Shown: in pieces, positions 20,812-30,908 of the stretch
Numbering within the stretch: position 1 is the first letter of the stretch
Layout of the letters: every line of letters starts with the position of its first letter
Assembly (NCBI RefSeq): GCF_003696285.1
Contig: NZ_RFFL01000004.1
Span: 269,936-333,935 of the forward strand
Source of the DNA: Stutzerimonas nitrititolerans
GTDB taxonomy: Bacteria > Pseudomonadota > Gammaproteobacteria > Pseudomonadales > Pseudomonadaceae
DNA length: 64,000 bases
Direction: 5' to 3'
Made by a program: the position numbers and the translations under genes
The notes under the pieces: generated by a model
Told to the model about the DNA's origin: nothing
The model's input: the letters and a program-made list of their open reading frames with translations, nothing else
Databases searched by the model: none

Positions 20812-21942
20812 ATGCCTATTCTTGAAACGCCCTTCGCCCGCCTCGACCTGATCCGTCAGCCCGAGCAGGCCAACGAGCCGCTGCAGGCCTTCGACGCCGC
20901 CGACGAATACCTGCTCGCACACCTGCATGAGCAGACGTTGCCGGCCAACGCGCGGGTGCTGGTGCTCAACGACGGCTTCGGTGCCCTGGCCGCCTCGCTG
21001 GCGTCCCATGTGCGGGTGACCAGTAGCGGCGATTCCCACCTGGCGCACCTGGCCTTGCAGAAGAATCTGGCGCGCAACGGCCTGCCGAGCGACAGCGTCA
21101 CCTTCGTGCCCGCCAGCCAGGTCGTCAGCGGCCCGTTCGATTTCGTCCTGATCCGGGTGCCCAAGACCCTGGCGCTGCTGGAAGAACAGCTGATCCGCCT
21201 GCACGCCCAGCTCGCCCCGGGCGCACAGGTGATCGCCGCGGCAATGATCAAGCACCTGCCGCGTACCGCCGGCGATCTGCTGGAGAAATACATCGGTCCG
21301 GTGCAGGCCTCTCTGGCGGTGAAGAAGGCGCGATTGCTGTTCGCCACTCCGGTCGACAAACCCGCCCCGGTCTCACCCTACCCGACGCGCTACCGCCTGG
21401 ACGAGCCGCGTCTGGAGCTTCTCAATCACGCCAACCTGTTCTGCCGCGAGGGCCTGGACATCGGCACTCGCGCCTTCCTGCCGCACCTGCCCCAGGCGCT
21501 GGGCGATCTGCGTGTCGCGGATCTTGGCTGCGGCAACGGCGTGCTGGGCATCGTTTACGCCCTGCACAACCCACAGGCACAGCTGACACTGGTGGACGAA
21601 AGCTATATGGCGGTGCAGTCGGCGCAGGAGAACTGGCAGGCGATCCATGGCGATCGCCCGTTCGAGATCCGCGCCGGCGATGGCCTGGCCGAACAGCCGC
21701 CGGCCTCGCTGGACCTGGTGCTGTGCAACCCGCCCTTCCATCAGCAGCAGGTGATCGGCGATTTCCTCGCCTGGCGCATGTTCACCCAGGCCAAGGCCGC
21801 GCTGAGCAAGGGCGGCGAGCTGTGGATCGTCGGCAACCGCCACCTGGGCTATCACCACAAGCTCAAGCGGCTGTTCGGCAACGTCGAGCAGGTCGGCGCC
21901 ACGCCGAAGTTCGTGATTCTCAAGGCGACGCGGACCGCCTGA
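20812..21942 (+). CDS. rlmG: RlmG, 23S rRNA (guanine-N2)-methyltransferase
   Basis: SAM-dependent enzyme methylating G1835 (E. coli numbering) in 23S rRNA. The 376-residue protein has two related halves as in the RsmC/RlmG family: an N-terminal degenerate fold and a C-terminal catalytic fold with VADLGCGNGVLG (SAM binding) and DLVLCNPPFHQ (catalytic NPPF). The chosen start gives the family N-terminus MPILETPFARLDLIRQPEQ; an in-frame ATG 48 bases upstream adds unrelated residues. The ribosome-binding site is weak. RsmC is the main alternative, but the N-terminus favours RlmG. Confidence 0.88.
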   Translation: MPILETPFARLDLIRQPEQANEPLQAFDAADEYLLAHLHEQTLPANARVLVLNDGFGALAASLASHVRVTSSGDSHLAHLALQKNLARNGLPSDSVTFVPASQVVSGPFDFVLIRVPKTLALLEEQLIRLHAQLAPGAQVIAAAMIKHLPRTAGDLLEKYIGPVQASLAVKKARLLFATPVDKPAPVSPYPTRYRLDEPRLELLNHANLFCREGLDIGTRAFLPHLPQALGDLRVADLGCGNGVLGIVYALHNPQAQLTLVDESYMAVQSAQENWQAIHGDRPFEIRAGDGLAEQPPASLDLVLCNPPFHQQQVIGDFLAWRMFTQAKAALSKGGELWIVGNRHLGYHHKLKRLFGNVEQVGATPKFVILKATRTA

Positions 21943-22039
21943 AGATAGCGATCGTCCGATCGCCCACGAGCCGTATTCGCCTCGCCCCGCGGCTCGATGA
22001 CGCCGGCATGGCAGGCGCGCTCCACCTGCAGCACCGTCT

Positions 22040-22335
22040 GGAAGATCGAGAATTGCTTTGGCATTTTTTGGCCCGACGCACAAACCATCAGACGACACCA
22101 ACCGCCCCTTTCAGGAGGGTGAGTGGAACCGTTGTGTAAGGGAGCGAGCCGCATGGATGCGGCGAGAGGCTTAAAGGGCCATGGACGGCCCTTGTAAGCC
22201 GGCCCCTGGAGCAGCGGTGGAGCGAACGAACCCTGCGCGAAGCGCAGGGCCGGATGCAGGGGCAAGACTTTTTGGTTCCTTTTGGGGCGACTGCCAAAAG
22301 GAACTCGCCCAGCAGGGCGAAACCCGCGCTGTCAA
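22040..22335. repeat. Structured intergenic repeat with four tandem perfect hairpins
   Basis: The 451-bp gap between rlmG and the oxidoreductase genes holds four consecutive perfect stems: GCCGCAT/ATGCGGC (22148-22163), AAGGGCC/GGCCCTT (22174-22193), CCCTGCGC/GCGCAGGG (22231-22249) and GTTCCTTTTGG/CCAAAAGGAAC (22275-22304). Text of this kind recurs between genes in several pseudomonads (recalled, not searched). No protein-coding frame with a plausible start was accepted. Boundaries are approximate. Confidence 0.6.
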
Positions 22336-22393
22336 GAAACTCGATAAACGATCATGAAAGCAATCTTCATGACACTCCAGTCAAGTACCATTT

Positions 22394-24598
22394 TCATAGC
22401 ACCTTATCCAACGTAATCGGCAAATCCCTCACCCGCCTGCCGGTCGCGTGATAAACCGCATTGGCCACCGCCGCCGCCACCCCGATGATGCCAATCTCGC
22501 CCACGCCCTTGGACCCGAGGTCGTTGACCACGCTGTCGTGCTCCTCGACGAAGATCACCTCGACATCGGGCACGTCGGTCTGCACCGGAACGTGGTACTC
22601 GGCAAGGTTGTGGTTCATGTAGCGCCCGAGCCGATGATCGATCAGCGTCTCCTCCTGCAGCGCCATGCCGATCCCCCAGACCACACCACCGACGATCTGG
22701 TTGCCGGCGGTCTTGGGATTGACGACGCGCCCCGCCGCGATGGCGCTGACCACCCGCGCGACCCTGATCGTGCCCAGCGCCTCGTCGACGCGCACCTCGA
22801 CGAACACCGCCGAATGCGTTGCCGTGGCCCATTCCTTGCGCTTCTCACCGGGCTCGACCCGCGCTTCGGCTTCGAGGGTACCGTTGCTGCGCACCACCTC
22901 ACCGAGATCGACGTGAACGCTCGGATCGCGCTTGAGCAGCAGCCGGCCATCGACAAAGGTCACGTCGTCCAGGCTCGCACCGGCGAAGGGCGAACCGGGG
23001 AACTGCTGCACTGCATCCAACACTTTCGCCTGTAGCAGCGCGCAGGCCTGCTGCACGGCGCTGCCCACCGAGGACACCGTGGCCGAACCGCCTTCCAGCG
23101 GAGCCTGGGACAGGCTCGAATCGCCGAGGCGGAACTCCACCTTGTCCAGCGCCACACCCATGGCGGCCGCCGCGATCTGGGTCATCACCGTGTAGGTGCC
23201 GGTGCCGATGTCAGCGGTAGCGCTGCTGACCACCAGCCGGCCGTCCGGTTCGAGGCAGGCCTTGGCGCTGGCCGGCATCTGCATGGCTTCCCAGACGCCG
23301 GTGGCCATGCCCCAGCCGATCAGCTCATGGCCTTCGCGCATGCTGCGCGGTTCCATCGAGCGGCGCGCCCAGCCGAAGCGTTCGGCACCCTGCGCGTAGC
23401 AGGCGCGCAACTCCTTGCTGGAATAGGGCTTGTCCTGGTTGCCGTTGCGCTCGGCGAAGTTGACCAGGCGCAGCTGCAGCGGATCGATGCCGCTCGCATG
23501 GGCCAGCTCGTCCATCGCACACTCCAGCGCGTAGACGCCAAGGGTTGCACCGGGCGCGCGCATGTCGATCGGGGTGAACACGTCGAGCGGCGCGAGGCGG
23601 TAGTCCAGCGAGACGTTGTCGCAGCGGTAGAGCATTCCCGACCACTCCACCTCGTGCTCGGTGAAGTCCTCGAAGCGCGAGGTCTGACCGATGGCGCGGT
23701 GCCCCACCGCCTGCAATTGCCCGGTCTCGTTGGCCGCCAGAGACAAATGCTGAATGCTGCGCGGGCGGTAGCCGAAGGTGAACATCTGCTGACGGGTCAG
23801 CACCACGCGCACCGAGCGCTTGAGCTTGAGTGCGGCCATCACCGCCAGCGGCAGCTGGTACTGCGGCCGCAGGCCGGAGCCGAAGGCGCCGCCGACGAAG
23901 GGCGACAGCACGCGGATCCGTCCCTTGAGACCGAACACGTCCTCGACATAACGCTGGCAGTTCTGCACGCCCTGGGTCTTCTCGTGAATCAGCAGGTCCC
24001 CGCCCGGCTGGTAATGCACGGTGCTGGCGTGCATCTCCATGGGGTTGTGATGTTCCACCGGGGTGACGTATTCCTGCTCGATCTTGTGCGGCGCAGCGGC
24101 GAAGGCACCGGCGAAATCGCCGCGCGGCTCCGGGGTTTCAGCGGGCGCTTCGTGGGCCTGGTCGCGCGCGACAAGCAGGTCGGTCTGGTGCGGCTCGCTG
24201 TCGTACGCGATGCGCACCAGCGAACCGGCGTGGCGCGCCAGCTCCAGGCTTTCGGCCACCACCAGTGCCAGCGGCTGGCCGCTATAGAGCACGCGGTCGT
24301 TGTACAGCGGGCGGAACGGCGAGCCTTCGGCCGCATCGTCGTCTTCGTAGGGTTCGTCGTAACTGGCGATGGGCGGGCGGTTCTGGTGAGTCAGCACCAG
24401 CACCACGCCCGGCAGCGCCTCGGCTTCACGGCTATCGATACTGCGCACACGACCGCGTGCGATGGTGCTCGACACCACGCTGCCATGCAGCAGGTGCGGC
24501 GTGCCGAATTCGGCGGCGTAACGGGCCTGGCCGGTGACCTTGAGCGGGCCATCGACCCGATCCAGCGGCTGGCCGACCGGCGAGCTGAAGGTATTCAT
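22394..24598 (-). CDS. Aldehyde oxidoreductase molybdenum-binding subunit (PaoC/YagR-like)
   Basis: Large catalytic subunit (734 residues) of a xanthine-oxidase-family enzyme that oxidises aldehydes or aromatic heterocycles with molybdopterin cytosine dinucleotide. N-terminal [22 protein letters not shown] and the C-terminal [24 protein letters not shown], bearing the catalytic glutamate, are characteristic; length equals E. coli PaoC (732). Its start overlaps the FAD-subunit stop by four bases (ATGA). Substrate cannot be read from sequence. Order 2Fe-2S, FAD, Mo subunit equals paoABC, but no paoD/xdhC-type maturation gene follows. Confidence 0.9.
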   Translation of the reverse strand: MNTFSSPVGQPLDRVDGPLKVTGQARYAAEFGTPHLLHGSVVSSTIARGRVRSIDSREAEALPGVVLVLTHQNRPPIASYDEPYEDDDAAEGSPFRPLYNDRVLYSGQPLALVVAESLELARHAGSLVRIAYDSEPHQTDLLVARDQAHEAPAETPEPRGDFAGAFAAAPHKIEQEYVTPVEHHNPMEMHASTVHYQPGGDLLIHEKTQGVQNCQRYVEDVFGLKGRIRVLSPFVGGAFGSGLRPQYQLPLAVMAALKLKRSVRVVLTRQQMFTFGYRPRSIQHLSLAANETGQLQAVGHRAIGQTSRFEDFTEHEVEWSGMLYRCDNVSLDYRLAPLDVFTPIDMRAPGATLGVYALECAMDELAHASGIDPLQLRLVNFAERNGNQDKPYSSKELRACYAQGAERFGWARRSMEPRSMREGHELIGWGMATGVWEAMQMPASAKACLEPDGRLVVSSATADIGTGTYTVMTQIAAAAMGVALDKVEFRLGDSSLSQAPLEGGSATVSSVGSAVQQACALLQAKVLDAVQQFPGSPFAGASLDDVTFVDGRLLLKRDPSVHVDLGEVVRSNGTLEAEARVEPGEKRKEWATATHSAVFVEVRVDEALGTIRVARVVSAIAAGRVVNPKTAGNQIVGGVVWGIGMALQEETLIDHRLGRYMNHNLAEYHVPVQTDVPDVEVIFVEEHDSVVNDLGSKGVGEIGIIGVAAAVANAVYHATGRRVRDLPITLDKVL

Positions 24599-25581
24599 CG
24601 GACGGTTCCTCGGGCGGCTTCGCCAAGCGCACGGATGATGGCGCGGCGGGCGAGTTCAGGTTTGAAGGCGTTGTGCTGCAGCGGCTGGGCGCCGTCCAAC
24701 AGCAGATCGGCGGCGATGGCGAAGCTCGCCTCCTCCGCCGGCTTGCCAAACAGCGCCTGCTCGGCGGATTCAACGCGCCAGGGCTTGTGGGCGACGCCAC
24801 CGAGCGCCAGCCGCGCAGCCTTGATGGTGGTGCCATCCAGTTCCAGCGCGGCGGCCACCGAGACCAGGGCGAAGGCATAGGAGGCACGGTCACGCAGCTT
24901 GAGGTAGGCGCAATGCGGCGCGAAGCCCGTCGGTGGCAGCTCCACCGCGGTAATCAATTCGCCTTCGCCCAGGTTGTTGTCGGCTTCGGGCCGCTCACCC
25001 GGCAGTCGGTGGAAGTCGGCCATGGCGATGCGCCGTTTGCCGTGCGGCCCCTGCACGTGCACCTGCGCCTCCAGGGCGGCCAGCGCCACGCACATATCCG
25101 ACGGGTGCACCGCGACGCAGGCCTCGCTGGCGCCGAGAATCGCGTGGATGCGGTTGAGCCCGTCCCGCGCAGGGCAGCCGGAGCCCGGCTCGCGCTTGTT
25201 GCACGGCGTGCCGGTGTCGTAGAAGTAGTAGCAGCGCGTGCGCTGCAGCAGATTGCCGCCGGTGCTGGCCATGTTGCGCAGCTGCGGCGAGGCGCCGGCC
25301 AGAATGGCCTTGGCCAGCAAGGGATAGCGCTGCTCGATCTGCCGGTTCCAGGCCAGATCGGCATTGCTCACCAGCGCACCGATCATCAGCCCGCCTTCCG
25401 GCGTTTCCTCGATCGCACGCAACGGCAGGCGGTTGATGTCGATCAGCTGGCGCGGCTGCAGGACGTTTTCCTTCATCAGGTCGAGCAGGTTGGTACCACC
25501 GGCGATGTAACGGCTGTCGGGCCCGGCCAGCGCCAGCGCCTCCTCGATCCGCTCCGGTCGGGCATAGCTGAAGGGCGTCAT
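24595..25581 (-). CDS. Aldehyde oxidoreductase FAD-binding subunit (PaoB/YagS-like)
   Basis: Medium subunit (328 residues) passing electrons from Fe-S centres to FAD. The FAD motif region [15 protein letters not shown] is near residue 25, and a Cys-rich loop [15 protein letters not shown] with further Cys at RTRCYYF, EACVAV and DMC corresponds to the extra [4Fe-4S] site described for PaoB. The four-base overlaps with both neighbours indicate translational coupling. Confidence 0.9.
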   Translation of the reverse strand: MTPFSYARPERIEEALALAGPDSRYIAGGTNLLDLMKENVLQPRQLIDINRLPLRAIEETPEGGLMIGALVSNADLAWNRQIEQRYPLLAKAILAGASPQLRNMASTGGNLLQRTRCYYFYDTGTPCNKREPGSGCPARDGLNRIHAILGASEACVAVHPSDMCVALAALEAQVHVQGPHGKRRIAMADFHRLPGERPEADNNLGEGELITAVELPPTGFAPHCAYLKLRDRASYAFALVSVAAALELDGTTIKAARLALGGVAHKPWRVESAEQALFGKPAEEASFAIAADLLLDGAQPLQHNAFKPELARRAIIRALGEAARGTVR

Positions 25582-26078
25582 GGCGCTTTCTCCTGCAACC
25601 GCTGGCGGCTGGCCGGCAGGGCTTCTTCCACCGCCGCGAGGATGTTCGGGTAGGCGCCGCAGCGGCAGAGGTTGCCGCTCATCAGCTCGCGAATCTCGTC
25701 CCGATCATGGCCGCGGTTCTCGCTGGCCAGGCCCACCGCCGAACAGATCTGCCCTGGCGTGCAATAGCCGCACTGGAAGGCATCGTGGCGGACGAAGGCA
25801 GCCTGCATCGGGTGCAGCTCGTCGCCGACCGCCAGGCCTTCGATGGTGGTCAGCCGCGCGCCGTCGTGCATCACCGCCAGGGTCAGGCAGCTGTTGATGC
25901 GCTTGCCATCGAGCAGCACCGTGCAGGCGCCGCACTGGCCGTGATCGCAGCCTTTCTTGGTGCCGGTCAGGTCGAGCCGTTCGCGCAGCAGGTCGAGCAG
26001 GGTGGTCCAGGGTTGAACGTCCAGCTGATGCTGCTGGCCGTTCACATGCAGGGAAAGGGTGCAGGTGGTTTCGCTCAT
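25578..26078 (-). CDS. Aldehyde oxidoreductase 2Fe-2S subunit (PaoA/YagT-like)
   Basis: Small electron-transfer subunit (166 residues) with a plant-ferredoxin-type cluster, [23 protein letters not shown], and a second [2Fe-2S] site, [13 protein letters not shown] with [14 protein letters not shown]. The start at 26078 follows GTGAGG. Unlike E. coli PaoA it has no twin-arginine signal, and residues encoded further upstream lack an RR motif, so the complex is probably cytoplasmic. First gene of the operon. Confidence 0.92.
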   Translation of the reverse strand: MSETTCTLSLHVNGQQHQLDVQPWTTLLDLLRERLDLTGTKKGCDHGQCGACTVLLDGKRINSCLTLAVMHDGARLTTIEGLAVGDELHPMQAAFVRHDAFQCGYCTPGQICSAVGLASENRGHDRDEIRELMSGNLCRCGAYPNILAAVEEALPASRQRLQEKAP

Positions 26079-26120
26079 GTCAGCCTCACGGTTTAGGCGT
26101 ATGGATCGCTTTCCCTGCGT

Positions 26121-26166
26121 AGGGTCTGTTGCCATTTCAGCGCGTCCGCGCCGGACAACAGACCCT
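26121..26166. repeat. Short AGGGTCTGTTG palindromic element
   Basis: AGGGTCTGTTG at 26121-26131 is perfectly inverted at 26156-26166 around a 24-base GC-rich centre. The ends are those of the 265-bp element at 12705. It lies between the divergent oxidoreductase operon and the purine permease gene. Confidence 0.7.
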
Positions 26167-26369
26167 AGTTACGACTGAAGCGCGGACGGAAATGTTCAGC
26201 GGCCGGAAGTGATCCGGAAATTCAACCGAACGTGCCGCCGGTGTAAGATGCGGGGCTTTTTTGCCACCGGCCCGACGATGGGCTTTGCTGTGGTAGCAGA
26301 CAGCCGCGTTATGCCAACTGCCGAAGCGCGCGAGACGCCAGGCCACGACCGGTACACAAGGGGATTCAC

Positions 26370-27659
26370 ATGCTGGAAAAGCTGTTCCAACTCAAGGCGC
26401 ACAACACCAACGTGCGCACCGAGATGCTGGCCGGTCTCACCACCTTCCTGACGATGGCCTACATCCTCTTCGTCAACCCGAGCATCCTCGGCGAAACCGG
26501 CATGGACAAGGGCGCGATCTTCGTCGCCACCTGCCTGGCGGCGGCCTTCGGCTCGGCGGTGATGGGCCTGATCGCCAACTACCCGATCGCCCTGGCGCCG
26601 GGCATGGGCCTGAACGCCTTCTTCACCTACACCGTGGTGCTGGGCATGGGCCACACCTGGCAGGTGGCCCTCGGCGCGGTATTCCTGTCCGCGTGCCTGT
26701 TCTTCCTGCTGTCGATCTTCAAGATCCGCGAGTGGATCATCAACAGCATCCCGCTGGAGCTGCGCTCGGCCATCGCCGCGGGGATCGGCCTGTTCCTCGC
26801 GCTGATCGCCCTGCAGAGCGCCGGCATCGTCGTCGACAACCCGGCGACCATGGTCGGCATGGGCGACCTGAGCAAGCCACAGGCGCTGCTGGCGATCCTC
26901 GGCTTCTTCCTGATCATCGGCCTCGAAGCCCGCCGCGTGACCGGCGCGGTGCTGATCGGCATTCTCGTGGTGACGGTCATCAGCATTCTGCTGGGCGTTT
27001 CCGAATTCTCCGGCGTGGTGTCGATGCCGCCGTCGCTGGCACCGACCTTCCTGCAACTGGACATCATGGGCGCGCTGGACGTGGGGCTGATCAGCGTGAT
27101 CTTCGCCTTCCTCTTCGTCGACCTGTTCGACAACTCCGGCACCCTGATCGCGGTGGCGAAGAAGGCCGGGCTGATGCGCAAGGATGGCTACCTGCCGAAG
27201 ATGGGCCGTGCGCTGATCGCCGACAGCACCGCCGCGCTCGGCGGCTCGCTGCTGGGTACCTCGACCACCACCAGCTACATCGAATCGGCCGCGGGCGTCA
27301 GCGCCGGCGGACGCACCGGGCTGACCGCCATCGTGGTTGCCGTGCTGTTCCTGCTGGCCTTGTTCTTCGCCCCGCTGGCCGGCAGCGTGCCGGCCTTCGC
27401 CACCGCGCCGGCGCTGCTGTTCGTCGCCGTGCTGATGGCCTCGGGCCTGGCCGAGATCGACTGGAGCGACCTGACCGTCGCCGCGCCGGTGGTGATCACC
27501 GCACTGGCGATGCCGCTGACCTACTCCATCGCCACCGGCATCGCCTTCGGCTTCATCGCCTGGGTTGCGGCGAAGGTTCTCGCCGGCCGCGGCCGCGAGC
27601 TGAACGCCGTGCTGGTGATCCTGGCGATTTTCTGTGTGATCAAGCTGGGCCTGTTCTAA
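26370..27659 (+). CDS. AzgA-type NCS2 purine permease
   Basis: Inner-membrane proton symporter for adenine, guanine or hypoxanthine. The 429-residue protein has 12-14 predicted membrane spans and AzgA-subfamily motifs: TEMLAGLTTFLTMAYILFVNPSIL at the N-terminus, ALAPGMGLNAFFTYTVV, FLFVDLFDNSGTLIAVAKKAG and GTSTTTSYIESAAGVSAGGRTG. GGGG stands before the ATG. The gene-trmA pair is the same as P. aeruginosa PA4719-PA4720. The roughly 200-bp leader has no riboswitch I can recognise. Confidence 0.93.
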   Translation: MLEKLFQLKAHNTNVRTEMLAGLTTFLTMAYILFVNPSILGETGMDKGAIFVATCLAAAFGSAVMGLIANYPIALAPGMGLNAFFTYTVVLGMGHTWQVALGAVFLSACLFFLLSIFKIREWIINSIPLELRSAIAAGIGLFLALIALQSAGIVVDNPATMVGMGDLSKPQALLAILGFFLIIGLEARRVTGAVLIGILVVTVISILLGVSEFSGVVSMPPSLAPTFLQLDIMGALDVGLISVIFAFLFVDLFDNSGTLIAVAKKAGLMRKDGYLPKMGRALIADSTAALGGSLLGTSTTTSYIESAAGVSAGGRTGLTAIVVAVLFLLALFFAPLAGSVPAFATAPALLFVAVLMASGLAEIDWSDLTVAAPVVITALAMPLTYSIATGIAFGFIAWVAAKVLAGRGRELNAVLVILAIFCVIKLGLF

Positions 27660-27667
27660 AAGCCTGG

Positions 27668-27693
27668 GGTGGATGGCGCCTCGCCCATCCACC
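27668..27693. repeat. GTGGATGG palindrome after the purine permease
   Basis: GGTGGATGG at 27668-27676 pairs with CCATCCACC at 27685-27693. It is a variant of the GTAGGGTGGA repeat family seen at 19691 and 41427 and may slow transcription leaving the permease gene. Confidence 0.55.
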
Positions 27694-27764
27694 TCGATCG
27701 GCATGGGTGGGTGAAAACAGCGTCATCCAGCCTGCAAATGTTTCTGCCACCTCGAAGAGTTTTC

Positions 27765-28853
27765 ATGAGCCGTCCGCAATTCGACCCCGCCACCTACGAC
27801 ACTCAACTCGCCGCCAAGGCCGAGCGGCTGCGCGAGCTGCTGGCGCCTTTCGATGCGCCGGCGCCCGAAGTCTTCGATTCGCCGCGCGAGTACTACCGGC
27901 TGCGCACCGAGTTCCGTCTGTGGCGCGAGGATGGCCAGCGCCACTACGCGATGTTCGAGCCCGGCAACAACCACACGCCGATCCTGATCGACGACTTCCC
28001 CATCGCCAGCCGCCGCATCAACGAGTTGATGCCGCAACTGAAAGCCGCCTGGCAGGCCAGCGAAGCACTGAGCTTCAAGCTGTTCCAGGTGGAGTTTCTG
28101 ACCACCCTGGCAGGCGATGCCTTGATCACCCTCGCCTATCATCGCCCGCTGGACGACGCCTGGCAGGCCGAAGCCGAACAGCTGGCGGCGACTCTGGGCG
28201 TAAGCCTCATCGGCCGTTCGAAGGGCAAGCGCCTCGTCATCGGCCGTGATTACGTGGAAGAGGAACTGGTGGTGGCCGGCCGCACCTTCCGCTATCGCCA
28301 GCCGGAAGGCGCCTTCACCCAGCCCAACGGCGAGGTCTGCCAGAAGATGCTGGGCTGGGCTTACGACGTGCTGGGCGAGCGCGACGACGACCTGCTGGAA
28401 CTCTACTGCGGCAACGGCAACTTCACCCTGCCGCTGGCCACCCGCGTGCGCAAGGTGCTGGCCACCGAGATCAGCAAGTCGTCGGTGAATGCCGCGCTGG
28501 CCAATCTGGCCGATAACGGCATCGACAACGTCAACCTGGTGCGCCTGTCCGCCGAGGAGCTGACCCAGGCGCTGAACGAAGTGCGTCCGTTCCGCCGCCT
28601 GGCCGGCATCGACCTGAAGAGCTACGCCTTCGGTAGCGTCTTCGTCGACCCGCCCCGCGCCGGCATGGACCCGGACACCTGCGAGCTGACCCGTCGCTTC
28701 GAGCGCATCCTCTACATCTCCTGCAACCCCGAGACGCTGGCGCAGAACATCGCCCAGCTGCACGACACCCACCGCATCGAGCGCTGTGCGCTGTTCGACC
28801 AGTTCCCCTATACCCACCACATGGAATCCGGGGTGCTGCTGGTGCGTCGATAG
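27765..28853 (+). CDS. trmA: TrmA, tRNA (uracil-5-)-methyltransferase
   Basis: SAM-dependent enzyme forming m5U54 (ribothymidine) in tRNA. The 362 residues include the substrate-binding N-terminal part ([23 protein letters not shown]), the SAM site [26 protein letters not shown] and the catalytic cysteine motif [14 protein letters not shown], then HHMESGVLL at the C-terminus. The start at 27765 gives the standard MSRPQFDP beginning; a longer frame adds unmatched residues. Confidence 0.95.
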   Translation: MSRPQFDPATYDTQLAAKAERLRELLAPFDAPAPEVFDSPREYYRLRTEFRLWREDGQRHYAMFEPGNNHTPILIDDFPIASRRINELMPQLKAAWQASEALSFKLFQVEFLTTLAGDALITLAYHRPLDDAWQAEAEQLAATLGVSLIGRSKGKRLVIGRDYVEEELVVAGRTFRYRQPEGAFTQPNGEVCQKMLGWAYDVLGERDDDLLELYCGNGNFTLPLATRVRKVLATEISKSSVNAALANLADNGIDNVNLVRLSAEELTQALNEVRPFRRLAGIDLKSYAFGSVFVDPPRAGMDPDTCELTRRFERILYISCNPETLAQNIAQLHDTHRIERCALFDQFPYTHHMESGVLLVRR

Positions 28854-29032
28854 GCCAGCACCAAGACGCCCCGCCGCTCATTTCAGCGAAGCATTGCTTA
28901 CCCTGCAGCCCGGACGGCAAAGCCGTTCCGGTGGCCTGCGACAACCTGCATGGCCGGCTGGCTTGTCAGCGTAAGCTTCGCTTAAGTTTCACGGCATAGA
29001 CTCACGCCAAATCCACACACGGAGTAGGTGAA

Positions 29033-29584
29033 ATGAGTACTCGACTACCTTTGCGTTACGGCCGGCTGTCCATAGGGCTGCACTGGCTGATGCTGCTACT
29101 GATCGCGGCCGTCTACGCCTGCATCGAGCTGAAGAGCAACTTCCCCAAGGGCAGCGAGACCCGCGAACTGCTCAAGCACTGGCACTTCATGCTCGGCCTG
29201 GCGGTCTTCGCGCTGGTCTGGCTGCGGTTGCTGGCCCGCCTGATCGGCCCGACGCCGCCGTCCGACGCCAACGCACCACGCTGGGAAAGGATACCGGCAC
29301 GCCTGATGCACTTGGCGCTCTACGCCCTGATGATCGGCCTGCCGCTGCTGGGCTGGGCATTGCTGAGCGCCGCCGGGAAACCAACCCCCTTCTTCGGTCT
29401 GGAGCTACCGCCCCTGCTACCGGCCGACCGCGCCCTGGCCGGCCAGCTCAAGACGGTGCATGAATTCCTCGGCCAGGCCGGCTACTGGCTGATCGGCCTC
29501 CACGCAGCGGCCGCCCTGTACCATCACTACCTGCGCCGGGATGACGTACTGCAGCGGATGCTGCCGCAACGCCACCCGTCCTGA
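29033..29584 (+). CDS. Cytochrome b561 (CybB family)
   Basis: Four-span inner-membrane dihaem b cytochrome, 183 residues. Likely haem ligands are His residues in LSIGLHWLMLL (helix 1), LKHWHFMLG (helix 2), VHEFLGQAGYWLIGLHAAAALYHHY (helix 4). CybB in E. coli oxidises quinol and reduces superoxide; role in this species is inferred. GGAGTAGGTG precedes the ATG. The 180 bp upstream contain no other gene. Confidence 0.88.
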   Translation: MSTRLPLRYGRLSIGLHWLMLLLIAAVYACIELKSNFPKGSETRELLKHWHFMLGLAVFALVWLRLLARLIGPTPPSDANAPRWERIPARLMHLALYALMIGLPLLGWALLSAAGKPTPFFGLELPPLLPADRALAGQLKTVHEFLGQAGYWLIGLHAAAALYHHYLRRDDVLQRMLPQRHPS

Positions 29585-29629
29585 TACACGGACAGGCCTG
29601 TGCGGCTGAAGGAGTCGAGGCGACCGGCC

Positions 29630-30169
29630 TCATTCGGAGGTTTCCTGACCTCGAAAGGGTGCGGCCGGCGCCTCGGCGCCGATGTCTTCGTCCGACACGG
29701 GCCCGTCGCCCAGACGGAAGGGCTGCGGCGCTTCGTCATGTAACCGGCGGGTCGGTGGTTCGATCCGCTCGGGCTCGGGTTCGGGTGTTTCGCGAATCGC
29801 CAGCCAGGCCGCGGCGGCCAGCAGCGCGGCCAGCACCCGATAGATCAGCGAAACCAGATCGAAGCCGATCAGCGCGCCGCCATCGAGCCACAGCGAAACC
29901 AGTCGTCCCAGCACCAGCGCCAGCAGGGTGATCATCAGCATCACCAGTGCCGGCCGCGCCCGCTCGGGTGCCCGCGCGGCCCACAGCAGAAACAGCGCCA
30001 ACCCCAGCTGCAAGCCGCCGTAATAGACGCGCATGTGGCTGACCGAGGCGCTTTCCATGAGCAGCATGCCGTTGAGATTGGCCATTTCATAAGGCCGCAG
30101 CCAGTAGGCCAGGCTCAAGCCCGCCATGATCACGGCCTGGATGATCAGCACGAAACGGGCAAAACGCAT
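29630..30169 (-). CDS. DUF4345-type four-helix membrane protein
   Basis: A 179-residue protein with four hydrophobic helices and the DUF4345 pattern: helix 1 followed by GLSLAYWLRPYEMANLNGM, then VSHMRVYYGGLQLGLALFLLWAA. The last 55 residues are hydrophilic, proline- and acid-rich and probably cytoplasmic. The start at 30169 has GGGGAG upstream. Function unknown. Confidence 0.7.
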   Translation of the reverse strand: MRFARFVLIIQAVIMAGLSLAYWLRPYEMANLNGMLLMESASVSHMRVYYGGLQLGLALFLLWAARAPERARPALVMLMITLLALVLGRLVSLWLDGGALIGFDLVSLIYRVLAALLAAAAWLAIRETPEPEPERIEPPTRRLHDEAPQPFRLGDGPVSDEDIGAEAPAAPFRGQETSE

Positions 30170-30350
30170 CGAAAGCTCCCCTGATGACTCTCGCACCCCG
30201 AGCCCTATCCGACCCGCTCCGCCGATGTTTGGTTCGCCCGCACACACCGTACATGGCCCGCAGCCAGATGCGACATTCGTTCACATGTTGGCGCTTGGGC
30301 AAGTCATGACCAGGCGGTATCCTGCCGCCATTCTGTTCGGAGGATTTCCC

Positions 30351-30785
30351 ATGCGCCGTCTGCTGCTCGCCACCACCCTGTTCGCCAGCCTCGCTCAGGC
30401 AGCCGAGCCCATCGCCATCGACGTACACCGCGACGCCAACTGCGGCTGCTGCAAGGACTGGATCAAGCATCTGGAAGACAACGGCTTTGCTGTAACCGAT
30501 CACGTCGAGCCCAACATGGCCGCGGTAAAGGCCAAGCTCGGCGTGCCGCATCGCCTGGGCTCCTGCCACACCGGCGTGATCGACGGAAAATTCGTCGAAG
30601 GCCACGTGCCCGCCGCCGACATCCTCAAGCTGCGAGCCCAGCCCGACCTGATCGGCGCGGCGGTTCCAGGCATGCCGATGGGCTCGCCGGGCATGGAAAT
30701 GGGCGACCGCAAGGACGCCTACCAGGTCATCGGCCTGAACAAGCAGGGCCGTGAATCGGTACTCAACAGCTACTCCGGCAACTAA
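30351..30785 (+). CDS. DUF411 metal-binding periplasmic protein
   Basis: A 144-residue exported protein with a signal peptide ending LAQAAEP. The core motif is DANCGCCKDWIKHLEDNGF, with a Cys cluster, then GVPHRLGSCHTGVIDGKFVEGHVPA, typical of DUF411, a family linked with copper handling. Near the C-terminus is a Met-rich segment (GMPMGSPGMEMG) that could bind copper. GGAGGA is placed well before the ATG. It diverges from the DUF4345 gene; no copper exporter is adjacent. Confidence 0.85.
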   Translation: MRRLLLATTLFASLAQAAEPIAIDVHRDANCGCCKDWIKHLEDNGFAVTDHVEPNMAAVKAKLGVPHRLGSCHTGVIDGKFVEGHVPAADILKLRAQPDLIGAAVPGMPMGSPGMEMGDRKDAYQVIGLNKQGRESVLNSYSGN

Positions 30786-30840
30786 GCCGGCAATACGAAG
30801 CATCCACCGCGTGGAATTTGCACGCGGCGAAGCGGGTCCA

Positions 30841-30877
30841 AGGGTCTGTTGCGGTTTCTGAAACGGCAACGGACCCT
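30841..30877. repeat. Minimal AGGGTCTGTTGC palindromic element
   Basis: AGGGTCTGTTGCGGTTT pairs with AAACGGCAACGGACCCT with two mismatches, leaving almost no interior. It is the smallest member of the family at 7610, 12705 and 26121 and lies just upstream of the metallopeptidase start. Confidence 0.65.
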
Positions 30878-30908
30878 AGCCAGTGAGCCATTTCGGAAGG
30901 ATGCGGAC

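Noticed and set aside
26167..26369. Possible purine riboswitch ahead of the AzgA permease
   Set aside because: No purine-aptamer core or paired P1-P3 arrangement could be recognised, and only a weak -10 (TAAGAT) is seen.
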